Below, in pieces: positions 33,459 through 45,264 of a stretch of 64,000 bases of DNA. Origin of the DNA: Protopterus annectens (lineage: Eukaryota; Chordata; Ceratodontiformes; Protopteridae); assembly GCF_019279795.1 (NCBI RefSeq), contig NC_056737.1:1199585723-1199649722 (forward strand), in the 5' to 3' direction. The translations under genes were made by a program, and so were the position numbers. Under the pieces are notes generated by a model, which searched no databases, had not been told where the DNA came from, and worked only from the letters and a program-made list of their open reading frames with translations. Position 1 is the stretch's first letter. The number at the start of each line of letters is the position of its first letter.

Positions 33459-33496
33459 CTGATGAAGTTTTTTATGTTTTAAAGATGAAAGCGCTC
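33459..33496 (+). ncRNA. Hammerhead-ribozyme-like motif, right repeat of the Penelope-like element
   Basis: CTGATGA, an A, helix GTTTT/AAGAT (one G-U wobble where the left copy has C-G), GAAA, 'gcgctc'. Pairing is kept despite the substitution. Confidence 0.5.
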
Positions 33497-33599
33497 AAAG
33501 CATTTTATTTTACATTTATTTATTGTGGCTTAATAAATTCAACTGGTTTCAGTCCTTGTCTTGGCTTTGTGGTGCTTGTTCACTGTTATTGTTTCTTTT

Positions 33600-33618
33600 A
33601 AGTCATAACAACAAAATC
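33600..33618. repeat. Target-site duplication of the Penelope-like element, right
   Basis: 'aagtcataacaacaaaatc', identical to 31486-31504. Confidence 0.85.
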
Positions 33619-34077
33619 TGACTTTCTGGTATTTCACAATACGACTACGTTATACAATGGCAAATGTAAAGAATTTTGTCTTTTAAGGATACTGAGAGAC
33701 TTATTCGTCATCATTGTTATTTCTGCCTTTTCAACTCTACTGCAATGAATTAAGGTCGATCCAAAAAAAAAATTGGGCAAATAACGAAACAAAAATGAGG
33801 AAACACTTGTGAAAATGTACAATGTTCAGCGGTAGTCTTAGAAAATTATTATCTGTAAAAGATAGTACCAGGTAAAATGAGACAATGTGAGACAAACTAA
33901 TATCATGGCTGAAGTAAGTTCCAACCATGAGGTTCTTAACAGATGGTCCGATCGGCTAGACTTAGTACAGTATAAAATGGAAAAGTTTCTATTTTCTGAT
34001 TAGAATCTCTACATCCACTTTTTATGTCGGGAAATATTGTCACTGAGATTTTATTTCTTAGCTGGCGGTATTTCATA
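33619..34077. other. Unassigned spacer
   Basis: No gene or repeat recognised. Confidence 0.4.
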
Positions 34078-34989
34078 CAGTATAGGCTTTTTTTTTTTTA
34101 ATAATCATTTTTTATTATTTTTCACAACCATATTACAAATTCACACATTATATACAATATATACAAGATGTTTCCATTGGTTAATTTCACATATATATCA
34201 ACCTCATGTATTGATCAAAGGTACGGCACTAGCAATCAAAAGGAAAATAATAAAAAAAAAAATCCAACATTAACAGATCAAAGCAAACAATCTGTCTTTT
34301 CTGTACATTCTCTATCTAATCTAAGGTTGATTTAGACTATACTCTGGTTCCCGAGAAAAAGTGGATAGTAACCTCTAAGCCAAAACAATATTAAAAATTT
34401 GCTCCCATATTTTTATATTGTTGATATTTTTCTTGTGGTCACTAATTAACAGTTTATGCGCTAAGATGTGTTTAATTGCCAACAATCTGAAATTTTCCCA
34501 CGATGTCTGGGCTGGGTTCAACCAATTTGTGGCTATATATAATTTCATTAATAAGCAAATATTCATAATTACAATCGTTTTTGATTTATCTAGATTCTCC
34601 GGGGGAATATGAAGAATCATAAACTCCCAAGAGAGTGTTGAATTTTGGTAACCCATTTTTTGTAACTGCAATTTTAATGAATTCCACAATTTATAAATGC
34701 ACTTACAACTCCAGAACATGTGAAGTAAATCTGCTGTCTGATCTAAGCATTGTGGGCATATGGGTGAATTCTTCGCATCAAATTTGTGCAAAGTGAGACG
34801 AGTATAGTATGCATTTTTAAATATCATCAGCTGCGTAAATACCAATTTCTGAAGGGATACGGACTTTAATGTTAACTTAAATGCCTCCAATATCTTATTG
34901 TCATCTGTCAATATCAATTTCTCTCTCCAGTAACTCGATAAAAGAATATAATTATTATACTTCCTCTCTTTTATCAGTATAGGCTTTTT
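34078..34989 (-). mobile_element. 5'-truncated L1-clade LINE with target-site duplication
   Basis: Direct repeats 'cagtataggcttttt' at 34078-34092 and 34975-34989 flank the insertion. The minus strand runs from a 5'-truncated ORF2 C-terminus through a 3' UTR to a T-run (reversed poly-A) at about 34087-34099. The size is about 0.9 kb, a typical truncated L1 insertion. Confidence 0.85.
34375..34974 (-). pseudogene. L1 ORF2 C-terminal fragment
   Basis: The frame of about 200 aa is open and contains 'YYTRLTLHKFDAKNSPICPQ', 'CLDQTADLLHMFWSCKCIYK' and 'WENFRLLAIKHILAHKLLIS'. The C..C...H...C pattern is the L1 ORF2 C-terminal Cys-rich motif. The ORF continues a few codons into the target duplication only by chance. 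RT and endonuclease are absent. The undamaged frame suggests the insertion is fairly young. Confidence 0.8.
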
Positions 34990-35785
34990 CATTGTCATTG
35001 TTTGAGCATGGAGTTCATATTTAAAAGATACCTTTTGTTTGTTTCATCTGGTTGCAGCTTCATAAACTTCACTCTCATCAAAATACAGGGGAAGAAAGCA
35101 GTCAGCATTTCTGTTTTAAGCATTATATTTAGAGAACTGTGATAAGGGAAGAATATCAAATTGTTAACTTAAAAGTGCAAGTGAATGAAAGTGGCTTGTT
35201 CAAATTCCAGTTTTCCAAGAATGTAAGGACCCATTCTGGGAAAGAAAATGCTTAGCTGTGTTAAAAAGTAAAATATTTCTGTTTCTGCAACTTTCTGCAA
35301 CTTTGGAGGTGGAATATTTGTGAATCAAGGTATTAAGGAGTGATATAACTTGAGTCATATGAGAATTCTAACAATGTAAATGAACAGTACTTTTTAAGTG
35401 TCATATTAATGCATGCATGCAGTAACAGAAGCTTGCCAAGCATATGTATGGTATGTGATTATAATCAGTAAATGCTAAGTTAGGAGGTAACAGAAATGGC
35501 AAACTTCAGTAAAAATCTTGGCAAACTACAGATATGCAAGTGGTGTTCCAAATAAACATGTTTTGAATATAATTAATACAGGTCTATTGAGTCCATGCTT
35601 TCATAGGATGGGACCAGCAGCCACAATATATATCATTAAAATCAAATGGCCTGTAAAAGTTATTTTATTTTTAAACATGCATTTTTATTTAAGAATCACT
35701 TTGAGTGCAGATGTTTCCTTTGTCTTGCTTTCTGTTAATATCCATAAAGGTCTTGGCAAGTTCTGTTTTTGTGAGACTGTGAGGG
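34990..35785. other. Unassigned sequence
   Basis: No coding or repeat signal recognised; frame 35518-35886 only becomes LINE-like after about 35810. Confidence 0.4.
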
Positions 35786-37408
35786 AATCTTTTTCTTTTT
35801 CTGGTCAGCTAGTTATCAATAAAGGGGGTAACTCCTATGACTTCTCCAACTACCGACCAATTGACATCCTATGTCCCCCCATCTAAAATTCTAGAGAAAT
35901 GCATCCACTTGCAAGTCATGACATTTCTTAACACACATAAGATCCTATCTACCACACAACATGGTTTTCGTCCGTATCACAGCACTATCACTGCTCTTCT
36001 TTCCTTCTCTAATCTAGTCAACCTCCACAGGAATAACAACAACTATGCATCTGCCATTTTCCTGGACCTCTCAAAGGCATTTGACATGGCCTCTCACTCC
36101 ATCGTGCTTGACTCTCTAACCTCACTATCTTTCATCCCTGCTACTATAGCCTGGTTCAGAAGCTACCTATCTGACAGGCAACAATCTGTCCAGTGGAAAG
36201 GAACTCTATCCCCACATCTTCCAACCACCATAGGTGTCCCACAAGGCTCTATACTGGGCCTGCTACTTTTCTCTATATTCACAAATAACCTCAGTAGCTC
36301 AACCACACTCATCCAATATGCAGATGATTCAACCCTGATCTGCTCTGCCTCATCTCCCTCCATTCTACAGCAACTCACTCAGGAAACTTTTAACTCTGTA
36401 GAAAAATGGATCTGAGGTATCCAACTTATCCTAAATCTCAAGAAGACAAAACTACTACTAGTCTCCCCTAATAAATCAAAACTTCCCCTCTGCTTCTCCA
36501 TCACATCTAAGGAAGGCACTACCGTCTCCCCTTATAACCACACCAACCTGCTTGGCATTGAAATTGACAGTAATCTTCACTTTGATACCCACATCTCCCA
36601 TACCATAAAATTAGTTCACAAAAAATGGGCTCACTATATAGGCACAAAAATTTTCTTTCACATCAAGCAAGAGTTACCCTTGCCCAAAGTCACCCCCTCT
36701 CCACTCTGTTGTACGCAGCGCCTATTTTCATGCAAATTCGAAAGTCTGACCTGGATAAACTAGAATCTTGTTACAATAAAATAGCCAAGTTTGCTACAAA
36801 CTCCACTTACAGAACACATCACTGTACTGCACTAAAAGAACTAAAATGGCTAGAGTTACCACAACTTCTTAACTATCACCAGCTAATTACTGCCTACAAC
36901 ATTCTCAAACACCCTAAAAAAAACCCCTCAATATCCAATCTCCTTATTCAGTACACTGCAAACCACAACTTCGACCTAGCGAAAAAGCTCTCCTCTGTAT
37001 CTCAAGGGAAAATAATACTGCAGGGAAAGTGCTCTACTCCCACATCGTTGCTAGACACTGGACCTCTCTTCCCTATTCTCTGTCCACTGACCTACCACCT
37101 TACAATTTAAGAAATCCCTCAAATCACATCTCCTGCGTACTGCCCTTGCATCACATTATCTTACCTTCACTACTTTCATCTCCCCCTCTCACTTTCTGAC
37201 ACACATTAACCCTCTATAGTCAATAACACAGCCAGTTCCTCTGCTACACCTGCAGGGCATCTGCTCGTCTCCTTAGGCATAACACCATACACCTGCATGT
37301 TAATTGTAATATGAATGTCTAACTGTTGGCTGTTGGAAATGCTTGACACATTTCTTCTCATGATGACTATACAGCACTGTATAACTGTTATTACCTATCA
37401 CTTATTTT
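35786..37408 (+). mobile_element. L2-like LINE, RT and C-terminus, 5' truncated
   Basis: Begins within the RT ('KGGNSYDFSNYRPIDIL') and runs to a 3' UTR ending at about 37408, where a CR1-like LINE of opposite orientation abuts. Motif order and the C-terminal block after RT fit the L2/CR1 group, but this differs from the CR1-like family found elsewhere in the window. Confidence 0.75.
35810..37200 (+). pseudogene. L2-like ORF2 reverse transcriptase, broken
   Basis: Frame 35837-36415 (192 aa) includes 'KILEKCIHLQVMTFLNTHKI', 'TTQHGFRPYHST', 'AIFLDLSKAFDM', 'TIGVPQGSILGLLLFSIFTN' and 'LIQYADDSTLI' (intact YADD). A stop at 36413 separates it from the connection region ('NLKKTKLLLVSPN', 'LLGIEIDSNLHFDTHI'). 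A frameshift leads to frame 36625-37110 with 'SHPLSTLLYAAPIFMQI' and 'LKELKWLELPQLLNYHQLIT'. The final block 'HWTSLPYSL' and 'FKKSLKSHLL'-like residues appear after another shift near 37080-37130. Catalytic residues persist but the ORF is broken at three or more places. Confidence 0.8.
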
Positions 37409-38829
37409 AGGTTCATAGGTTCATAGGTTCATACTAGGCTATCTGCCCAAAGGCATTTATAAGCCTAGCCCATAGTTATTTGGCTTTCGCCACCCCTTTA
37501 GTTTGAATAAAACTATGCCTATTATTTTGCTGTGCCTCTGTCAAGCAGTGACACTGAAGTAATCCCTGGGGTATATCTGCGATCCCCCATCCATTGGTCA
37601 AGATTCCTCTTGAACAAGGCCAGCGAGGTGCTCTGCCTTACATGTACCGGGATTTTGTTCCACAGCATAGGGAGTCTCTGGGTGATGAATCTGTCCCTCC
37701 AGCACGTTCTATTAATAACCGTGTCAAGGTTTAAGTCTCCCGCCCTTGTGGTTCTGAGGGATCTAGATTTTTTGAGATGAAGCATATTCATCAAATCAGG
37801 GTTTGACATGGCCTTATATGTCAGGCACAGGTCACCTCTGAGCAAGCGGTATGAGACTGAATAGAGCTGGAGTTCTTTCAGTCGGGCAGCATAAGACATA
37901 TTTTTGAGACCCTTTATCCTTTTGGTGAGGAACTTTTGGGGCCTTTCCTGCTGCTGCAGGTGTCGGGTCAGATACATTCCGAATGGGGCATTGTACTCAG
38001 TCATAGGTCTAATGAGTGATGAGTACAAGGGGACGATGACCTCCCTTGATCTAGATGTGAATCCCTTCATGATAAGGTGGGCAATGTAGAAGGTTTTCCT
38101 AACTACTTTAGCAACATGAGTGTCAAGCGAAGGCTACTGTCAACCTGGGTCCCCAGATCCCTGATGACTTCTTCTGTGCTCAGTGGATTGCCACTTATAT
38201 GGTAGCTAGGGGTAACCTTGTTTTTCCCGAAGGGTATGACTATGCATTTCTTGGCATTTAACTTTAGGCCATGGCTCTGGCACCAGTTATCCGTTTCTGT
38301 GAGGCCCTTCTGAAGGATATCTGTGTCAGATGTGTTTTCGACTATGGCCCAGTTTGCAGTCATCTGCAAACTTTGTCAGCCATAACCCTCCTGTGTTTGC
38401 TTGTACTTCAGAAAAGTAGATGCCGAACAAGAGTGGACCCAGGACTGAGCCCTGTGGGACACCACTTGTGACAGGCTTTGATTCTGACATGGCTCCAGCA
38501 ACTCTGACCCTGTGGGTTCTGTCACTTAGCCAGTTTGCAACCCATCTTGTGATGTATGGGTTTACATTCAAGCTGATGAGTTTTTCGATGATACCTGAGT
38601 GGGGTATTGTGTCAAAGGCCTTTGCCAGGTCAAGGTAGGCTGTATGGACTGCCTTTCCCTCATCAATGGCCTTGGTGACTGTCTCGAAAAAGTCAACCAA
38701 GTTTAAAAGGCATGATCTGCCTTTGACAAAGCCAAACTGGGTTGGATCCAAAGTCTGCAAGTTCCCTATGTCTTTATTTATGAGTTCCATTATGATCCTC
38801 TCCATGGCTTTGCAGATAAGGCTTGTCAA
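37409..38829 (-). mobile_element. CR1-like LINE, RT and C-terminus, 5' truncated
   Basis: The 3' end is at 37409-37437, where 'ggttcata' repeats about three times (the family's 'tatgaacc' tail read on the minus strand), followed by 'actaggctatctgcccaaag' and the 3' UTR. The coding part runs 37522-38829, where it stops at an LINE/SINE tail repeat. The least damaged CR1-like RT copy in the window and the reference for the other fragments. Confidence 0.85.
37522..38829 (-). pseudogene. CR1-like ORF2 RT and C-terminal domain, frameshifted
   Basis: Frame 38326-38829 (167 aa) holds 'QFGFVKGRSCLLNLVDFF', 'AYLDLAKAFDTIPHSGII', 'ITRWVANWLSDRTHRVRV', 'TSGVPQGSVLGPLLFGIYFS' and 'LTKFADDCKLG' (FADD active site). 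Frame 38103-38369 holds 'GLKLNAKKCIVIPFG' and 'VIRDLGTQVDSSL'. Frame 37522-38070 (182 aa) is the C-terminal domain with 'VPLYSSLIRPMTEYNAPFG' and 'TSLALFKRNLDQWMGDRRYT'. Only two frameshifts (near 38340 and 38110) separate the pieces. RT catalytic residues are kept, but no endonuclease or ORF1 is present. Confidence 0.85.
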
Positions 38830-39000
38830 GCTAATGTTTCCCTAATATGTTGCATCTTTATATTGTTCACTTTATAAGTTGTATCTTTTTGTGAAACTAA
38901 ATGCTGGAACTTTTCTCGCCAGGCCTCCGCTGTAAATGGATCTGGTCCAGTTGGAACTTCCTGGTTAACAAATGTAAAATAAATAAATAAATAAATGAAT
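38830..39000 (+). repeat. LINE/SINE 3' tail repeat with (AAAT)n end
   Basis: 'cttttctcgccaggcctccg', 'ccagttggaacttcctgg' and 'aacaaatgtaaaataaataa' match the tails at 9.63 kb and 45.53 kb. It marks the truncation point of the CR1-like LINE. Confidence 0.6.
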
Positions 39001-39238
39001 TCAAACATGCTTCTGAAACATTGAAATGTGAAATAAAAGCAGAATTTCCTTCCTTCTATTATCCTGTATTCTGCAAGCTCTGACTAATTAAGAGAGTGGG
39101 AACAGCACAAATATTTGTCAGTATAGTTCATGACCTGTGAAGACTTGCTTTATCTTGTTAATTTCAGTTTGGTTTCCTCCACTTACTCTTACATACTGTG
39201 TAATCCTTGAGCAGGTCATTTAAACAGACAAATGTAAA
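39001..39238. other. Unassigned spacer
   Basis: Nothing recognised. Confidence 0.4.
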
Positions 39239-39512
39239 TGAGTTGTTGTTCTTCTTTCGGCTTTTCCCAGTTAGGGGTCACCACAGCGGAACTCCTGTCT
39301 GCTAATGATTGGCAGTAGATTTTTACAGTGTCGAGGTGCCAGCTTGAACCCCAACCTTCAATGAAGGCACGCTCACTGTACTCGTGTCTTTCAAATGCTA
39401 CTCGACCATGGGGAGGACATGCAGACTCCACACAGAAGGAGCTCCAGCTGAGAATCGAACGGGAGAACCTCTTGCTGTGAGGCAACAATGCTAACGCTGC
39501 ACCACCGTGGCT
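39239..39512 (-). repeat. V-SINE-like SINE, near full length
   Basis: On the minus strand it has a head 'ttgcctcacagcaagagg' with B-box-like 'cgttcgattctc', the middle 'gtgtggagtctgcatgtcct', 'cttcattgaaggttgg', the conserved 'ttccgctgtggtgacccc' and 'aagccgaaagaagaacaaca' tail. One of the most complete copies in the window. Confidence 0.8.
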
Positions 39513-41275
<1,763 letters not shown>

Positions 41276-41344
41276 TAGAGAGAGGGAGAGAGAAAGAGTC
41301 TTGATATTAAGTAAGGTAATATGAATATCAACTAACTACATGCA

Positions 41345-42118
41345 TAATAAAATTATATACCTGGCATACAAGCCTTCATTGGATCCTGTTCTGATGGAGC
41401 TTCTGCATAACTGCCAAACTGTTAGCATCAGAATTACTCAATCTAGGGACTTAAACCTTTCCTGCAACATAAATAGGACAAATTGGAGGAACAAGCATGT
41501 GTTCTCAGAAAACAGTACCTCTCAACTATCCAGATTTTTACAGCATGTCCAGATTTTTGCCACATATTTTTGGTCGATTCCCCATAATGTTTGTGATTTT
41601 TCTGGCAAATCACTAAGGACTGAAGTCACTAAACAATGACATACATTGGAATTTCAGACTTCATATCGTTCAGAAAGTGCATGCTAACACAAAACCTATT
41701 ATTTTAGCAACTTTCTAAGATTATAAGAGCAATATTTAACATCTCTTCTGATTTTTGGGCCTGTGCGCCCCCCCCCCCCACCATTATTTTAGGCTTTGTA
41801 CTGATTTCTTGTGATAAGAGGTTGACAGTTATCACTTCTCTGGAACAGGCCTCCCATTCCTGCGAAGCAGAGATCTTTCCTAACCCAGTTCAGACATTAT
41901 TTCCACCAGTGAATGGGGAATCTGAAATCCTCCGTGGTGTGGCACCTATGACACAAATAAGACAAGGTAGCCTGTAAATGCTTGATCAACAAGCAGCAGC
42001 TTACATAACCCCCAAACAACTTTAGGTTTATTAAACTTGCCAAATATGTTTGGAATGCATGGTTAGGTTTAAAAAGGCCCATGGGGTCATTAGCTTAGAA
42101 TAAACCTATGAACCTGTT
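41345..42118 (+). mobile_element. CR1-like LINE 3' fragment, interrupted by a MITE
   Basis: 41345-41510 encodes 'YLAYKPSLDPVLMELLHNCQ' and 'SRDLNLSCNINRTNWRNKHV', matching the C-terminal domain of the copy at 12.99-13.19 kb. 41838-41915 resumes with 'LWNRPPIPAKQ' and 'MGNL'. The 3' end at about 42065-42118 has 'cattagcttagaataaacctatgaacct'-type sequence ending in the family's 'atgaacct' octamer. A MITE lies between the two coding pieces. Confidence 0.7.
41514..41837 (+). mobile_element. MITE, 'acctctcaac' family, copy 2
   Basis: Starts 'tacctctcaactatccagat', ends 'gaggttgacagttat'. Shares 'gtccagatttttgcc', 'catatttttggtcgattcc', 'tttctggcaaatcac' and 'gcaatatttaa' with the copy at 43.47 kb. 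A C-run of about 12 lies at 41769-41779. It splits the CR1-like fragment. Confidence 0.7.
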
Positions 42119-42169
42119 ATCAATATACTATCAAAACTATTCTGAAGAGATAAATAAGAAATCATATAT

Positions 42170-42173
<4 letters not shown>

Positions 42174-42243
<70 letters not shown>

Positions 42244-42251
42244 TATATATA

Positions 42252-42311
<60 letters not shown>
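42174..42311. repeat. (GT)n(TA)n compound microsatellite
   Basis: About 33 GT units followed by a TTTTATATATATC link and about 30 TA units. Confidence 0.95.
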
Positions 42312-42314
<3 letters not shown>

Positions 42315-43462
42315 GCTGTTCAGAATGTAGCCACTCAGGATGGCGCTATCTGAACGTAGGCAGGTTAGACAAAGTTAAGTGGGATGGTATTAGGGTTGGG
42401 AAGGGGAGTCAGAGTAAAAGTTAGGTAAGGGGATAGCTTTACTATTAAACATATTTGTGTCAGTGTCCGAGCATGTCTTGTGCAGTGGTAGTACTGTCAC
42501 AGAAATGTGTTTCTAAGGTAAGGTATAGATATAGGTTACAGTTAGCATGCATTAGTAAGGTGGTACAGGTAATGTATTTTGATTTGTTTACATTATGAAC
42601 TGTCCATATTTTGCAGTCTGCATTGTCAGCATCTACATTTTGATGTGTCTGCATTTTAAAATATACATATATATTTATGTTAAGATTATGTGTATAAAAC
42701 ATTATGTTTGCAATCGGCTAACAGAGAAAGCATACATTCAAATGTAATTTCAACTTATTGATTTCCAGCAGTATTTTCCACTTACATGATTAAAAGATGC
42801 AGTTTGTGAGTTAATAAATTAATTTGGTTTTGTCCATTTCCTTATTATAAAGCTCTGTGCACAATATGATACACAGAGCCTGCATTTTAACATAAAAGCA
42901 TTAACTCTGGAAGATGATGCAATTCCCAGCAACCAACATCAGAGCATCCTGTATATCATGAGGCCAGGTCTACTGAAGCCAACCCATCAATTCCTTCCAA
43001 TTCACAATTCCATAATTTATGCAGTAAATTTGATTATTTCCCCCATTACAGCCAGGGAAGACAGCAGATTTGATTTCTTTCATATAGTTTTTTTGAAGTT
43101 TAGGTATTTTATGTGATCATTTAAAATGTAAGTTATGCCTTTAAGGAATATTTTTAACAGAAGTAATGAAAAACATCTTGTTTCCTCTGACTGATTGCAA
43201 GTAAAACTTAATTTCTTATTTCACTGAAGTTGTGCAACATAACCACAAAGACTGATGATCCATGGAAACTGGGGCACTGTGGGCATGACTAGTTGGATGG
43301 TAGAGATGCTCTTTAAGTAGGAAGGTAGCAGTGACCAGTGCGATGGTAGCATATATAACTGTTTCCTGGTGGTTATCTACTGCTGTGTGAAAGATGTCAC
43401 AGAGTTATAAAGGGTAATAATATGACTACATTCTCAGTTAGTGGTAAAAAATGGAAAGTCTG
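42312..43462. other. Unassigned sequence
   Basis: Starts with a short hairpin ('gtggctgttcagaatgtagccac'-like, arms GTGGCT/AGCCAC). No gene recognised. 42840-43060 is plausible unique non-coding DNA. Confidence 0.4.
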
Positions 43463-43466
43463 GAAA

Positions 43467-43789
43467 CATATCTCTCAGATGTACAAACTTTCGCAGAATG
43501 TCCAGATTTTTGCCTCATATTTTTTTGCCTGTTTCTCATAAAATTGTGTTTTTTCTGGCAAACTATTGGCAAATCATTGAGGGTTGAAGTGAGAAAAATA
43601 ATGACACACATCTGAGTTTCAGATCTCAAACTCTTCAGAAACTTCATGCTAATGCAAAACCTGTAATTCTAGCAACTTTTTAAGTTTCTAAGAGCAATAT
43701 TTAAAATGTGTACGTATTTTTGAGTGTCTGTCCCCCCATTCTTTATGGCTTTGTCCAGATTTCTTCTTCTAAGAGGTTGAGAGGTATGC
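43467..43789 (+). mobile_element. MITE, 'acctctcaac' family, copy 3
   Basis: Begins 'catatctctcag' and ends 'gttgagaggtatg', the best-preserved terminus of the family. The interior aligns with copies 1 and 2 over about 300 bp. A small duplication of 'ggcaaa...ttgg' distinguishes this copy. Confidence 0.7.
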
Positions 43790-44199
43790 TTGTCAATGTT
43801 ATGAGCTACTTTTCAATTCTACATTTGCCATCTGCATCTTTGTCAGTTCTTTGCTGATTAATGTTAATTGGCAGTGAGGGCCCACTGTAAGTTAATGCTT
43901 GCTTTCAGTGCAAACTGAAAACATTGCAGAGGTTAACAGCGTACCATAATCACCAATTGATTAGTTGAGTGATTTATATAGTGCAGCTTTATTAAAACCT
44001 CAGTTTAAGTGAGGCAGATTTTTGTTATTGCTGGAAAGTAATGTCAGAAAGACATCTCATAAATTACATCTTGTAAAACAAAATGCCCTTGATGCACAGT
44101 CTGAAAAGGGTATTTCCTATCTCCTAAGGATGCTATTCATTAGTATGCACGTGTTGTTCACTTGTATTTCAGTGGTTTTTATTTACACTTTGTTGACAA
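43790..44199. other. Unassigned spacer
   Basis: No feature recognised. Confidence 0.4.
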
Positions 44200-44545
44200 G
44201 GTTAGTCCCACTAGGCCAATGGCCAATAGCCTCTTTTTTGGGGGAGGTCCCCCTCATACTGACTAGGGATAATTTGAACAGAGCATCATAGAACTTCCCA
44301 TACTCTTTTTGAGTGCCATGACACCTTTTACATCTACCTAAGCTATCACCAGCTCAGGCAGATGGGCCTCAATGTAATGCATCATCCAAAAGATGGCACA
44401 CTCAGGAGTACAGCTTCCCCCTTAAGCTGCACTGCCATGTCAGTACAGAAAAACTAATCCAGCTACCTGCTGTGGCAATAGAACCCACAGCCTTCTACAC
44501 CAAAAGCAAGTGTGCTACCTATTTAACTCCTGAGACTGCTGTAGT
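44200..44545 (-). repeat. tRNA-derived SINE, third family
   Basis: On the minus strand it starts with a tRNA-like head: A-box-like 'taaataggtagcacacttgc' and B-box-like 'gggttctattgcc'. A body follows with 'gatgatgcattacattgagg', 'ggtgtcatggcactcaaaaa' and 'gagtatgggaagttc'. The body resembles the 'catggcact...aaagagta.gg' segment common in fish and amphibian SINEs, although I cannot name the family with confidence. Ends near 44200 without a clear tail. Confidence 0.6.
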
Positions 44546-44573
44546 GTTAATACTTAACTATATATATGTATAC

Positions 44574-44576
44574 CTA

Positions 44577-44632
<56 letters not shown>

Positions 44633-44642
44633 GATCTATCTA
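44574..44642. repeat. (TATC)n microsatellite
   Basis: About 16 tetranucleotide units with one 'tatcgatc' interruption near 44630. Confidence 0.95.
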
Positions 44643-44729
44643 TAAAATAACATCACAAAAAGCTCAAACAAAATAAAGTTTCCCCACTATAACATTTTGT
44701 GAATATTTATAGGAAATAATTTCATCAGT

Positions 44730-45005
44730 CTAGTTTTCTACACAGTTCAGAACATATGGGTTAATATTCAAGTTTAAGAGTTTGTAAATAACACCAGTAC
44801 ATGGAATACTATCAAATGCTTTGGCCAGCTCCAGATATACTTGCATGCACTACATAACCACTCTCTACACTTCAGTTTCCTTTCTGAATGGGTTTATAAG
44901 GTTAAGGAGACAGAACTTAACTTTATCAAAGCCAAACTGAAGTAGGTTCAGTGCTAAGAGATTTTCAATGCCTAACTTACAAATGAGACTAGTAGTTCTC
45001 TGGAG
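44730..45005 (-). mobile_element. Degraded CR1-like RT fragment
   Basis: The minus strand reads 'LLQFGFDKVKFCLLNLINPF' and 'ELAKAFDSIPCTGVIYKLLN', matching 'QFGFVKGRSCLLNLVDFF' and 'LAKAFDTIPHSGII' of the 38.5 kb copy. Both sides are truncated and stops are present. Confidence 0.65.
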
Positions 45006-45264
45006 TTACTGGTTGGGCTGTAGTTTTCTTCACTTTACTTCTTTTTCACTCAAATATTGATATTTAAAAACACTATGAACTTCTTTAAGGAAATGCATAC
45101 CAGCTGAAAATGAATATATACCTATCATGAGATTTGATATTTTTGAAATTGAGTTGGGCTATGCAAATAACTGATGCAAGGACATTTTCCTGTGTGGTAT
45201 GCTGCAACTTGGGAAAAGAGCCAAGTGCATATCCTATTAAATGGATGATACACCCATTAAGACA

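Larger units (their letters stand above)
31505..33599 (+). mobile_element. Penelope-like retroelement with inverted terminal repeats
   Basis: About 2.1 kb bounded by a 19-bp exact target duplication. Left inverted repeat (about 31536-31885) and right inverted repeat (about 33235-33599) are imperfect reverse complements, sharing 'ttgtggcttaataaattca' and 'ctggtttcagtccttg'. Each contains a hammerhead-like motif. The interior encodes fragments of a Penelope-type RT and a GIY-YIG-type C-terminus. The structure matches Neptune/Poseidon-type elements, which carry terminal repeats, sometimes inverted. The RT N-terminus is missing, so the copy is incomplete and inactive. Confidence 0.85.

Noticed and set aside
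42108..42424. Open frames rich in Tyr-Ile and Cys-Val
   Set aside because: Simple-repeat translation of the (GT)n(TA)n tract.
44574..44642. Possible functional element in the (TATC)n tract
   Set aside because: A plain tetranucleotide microsatellite.
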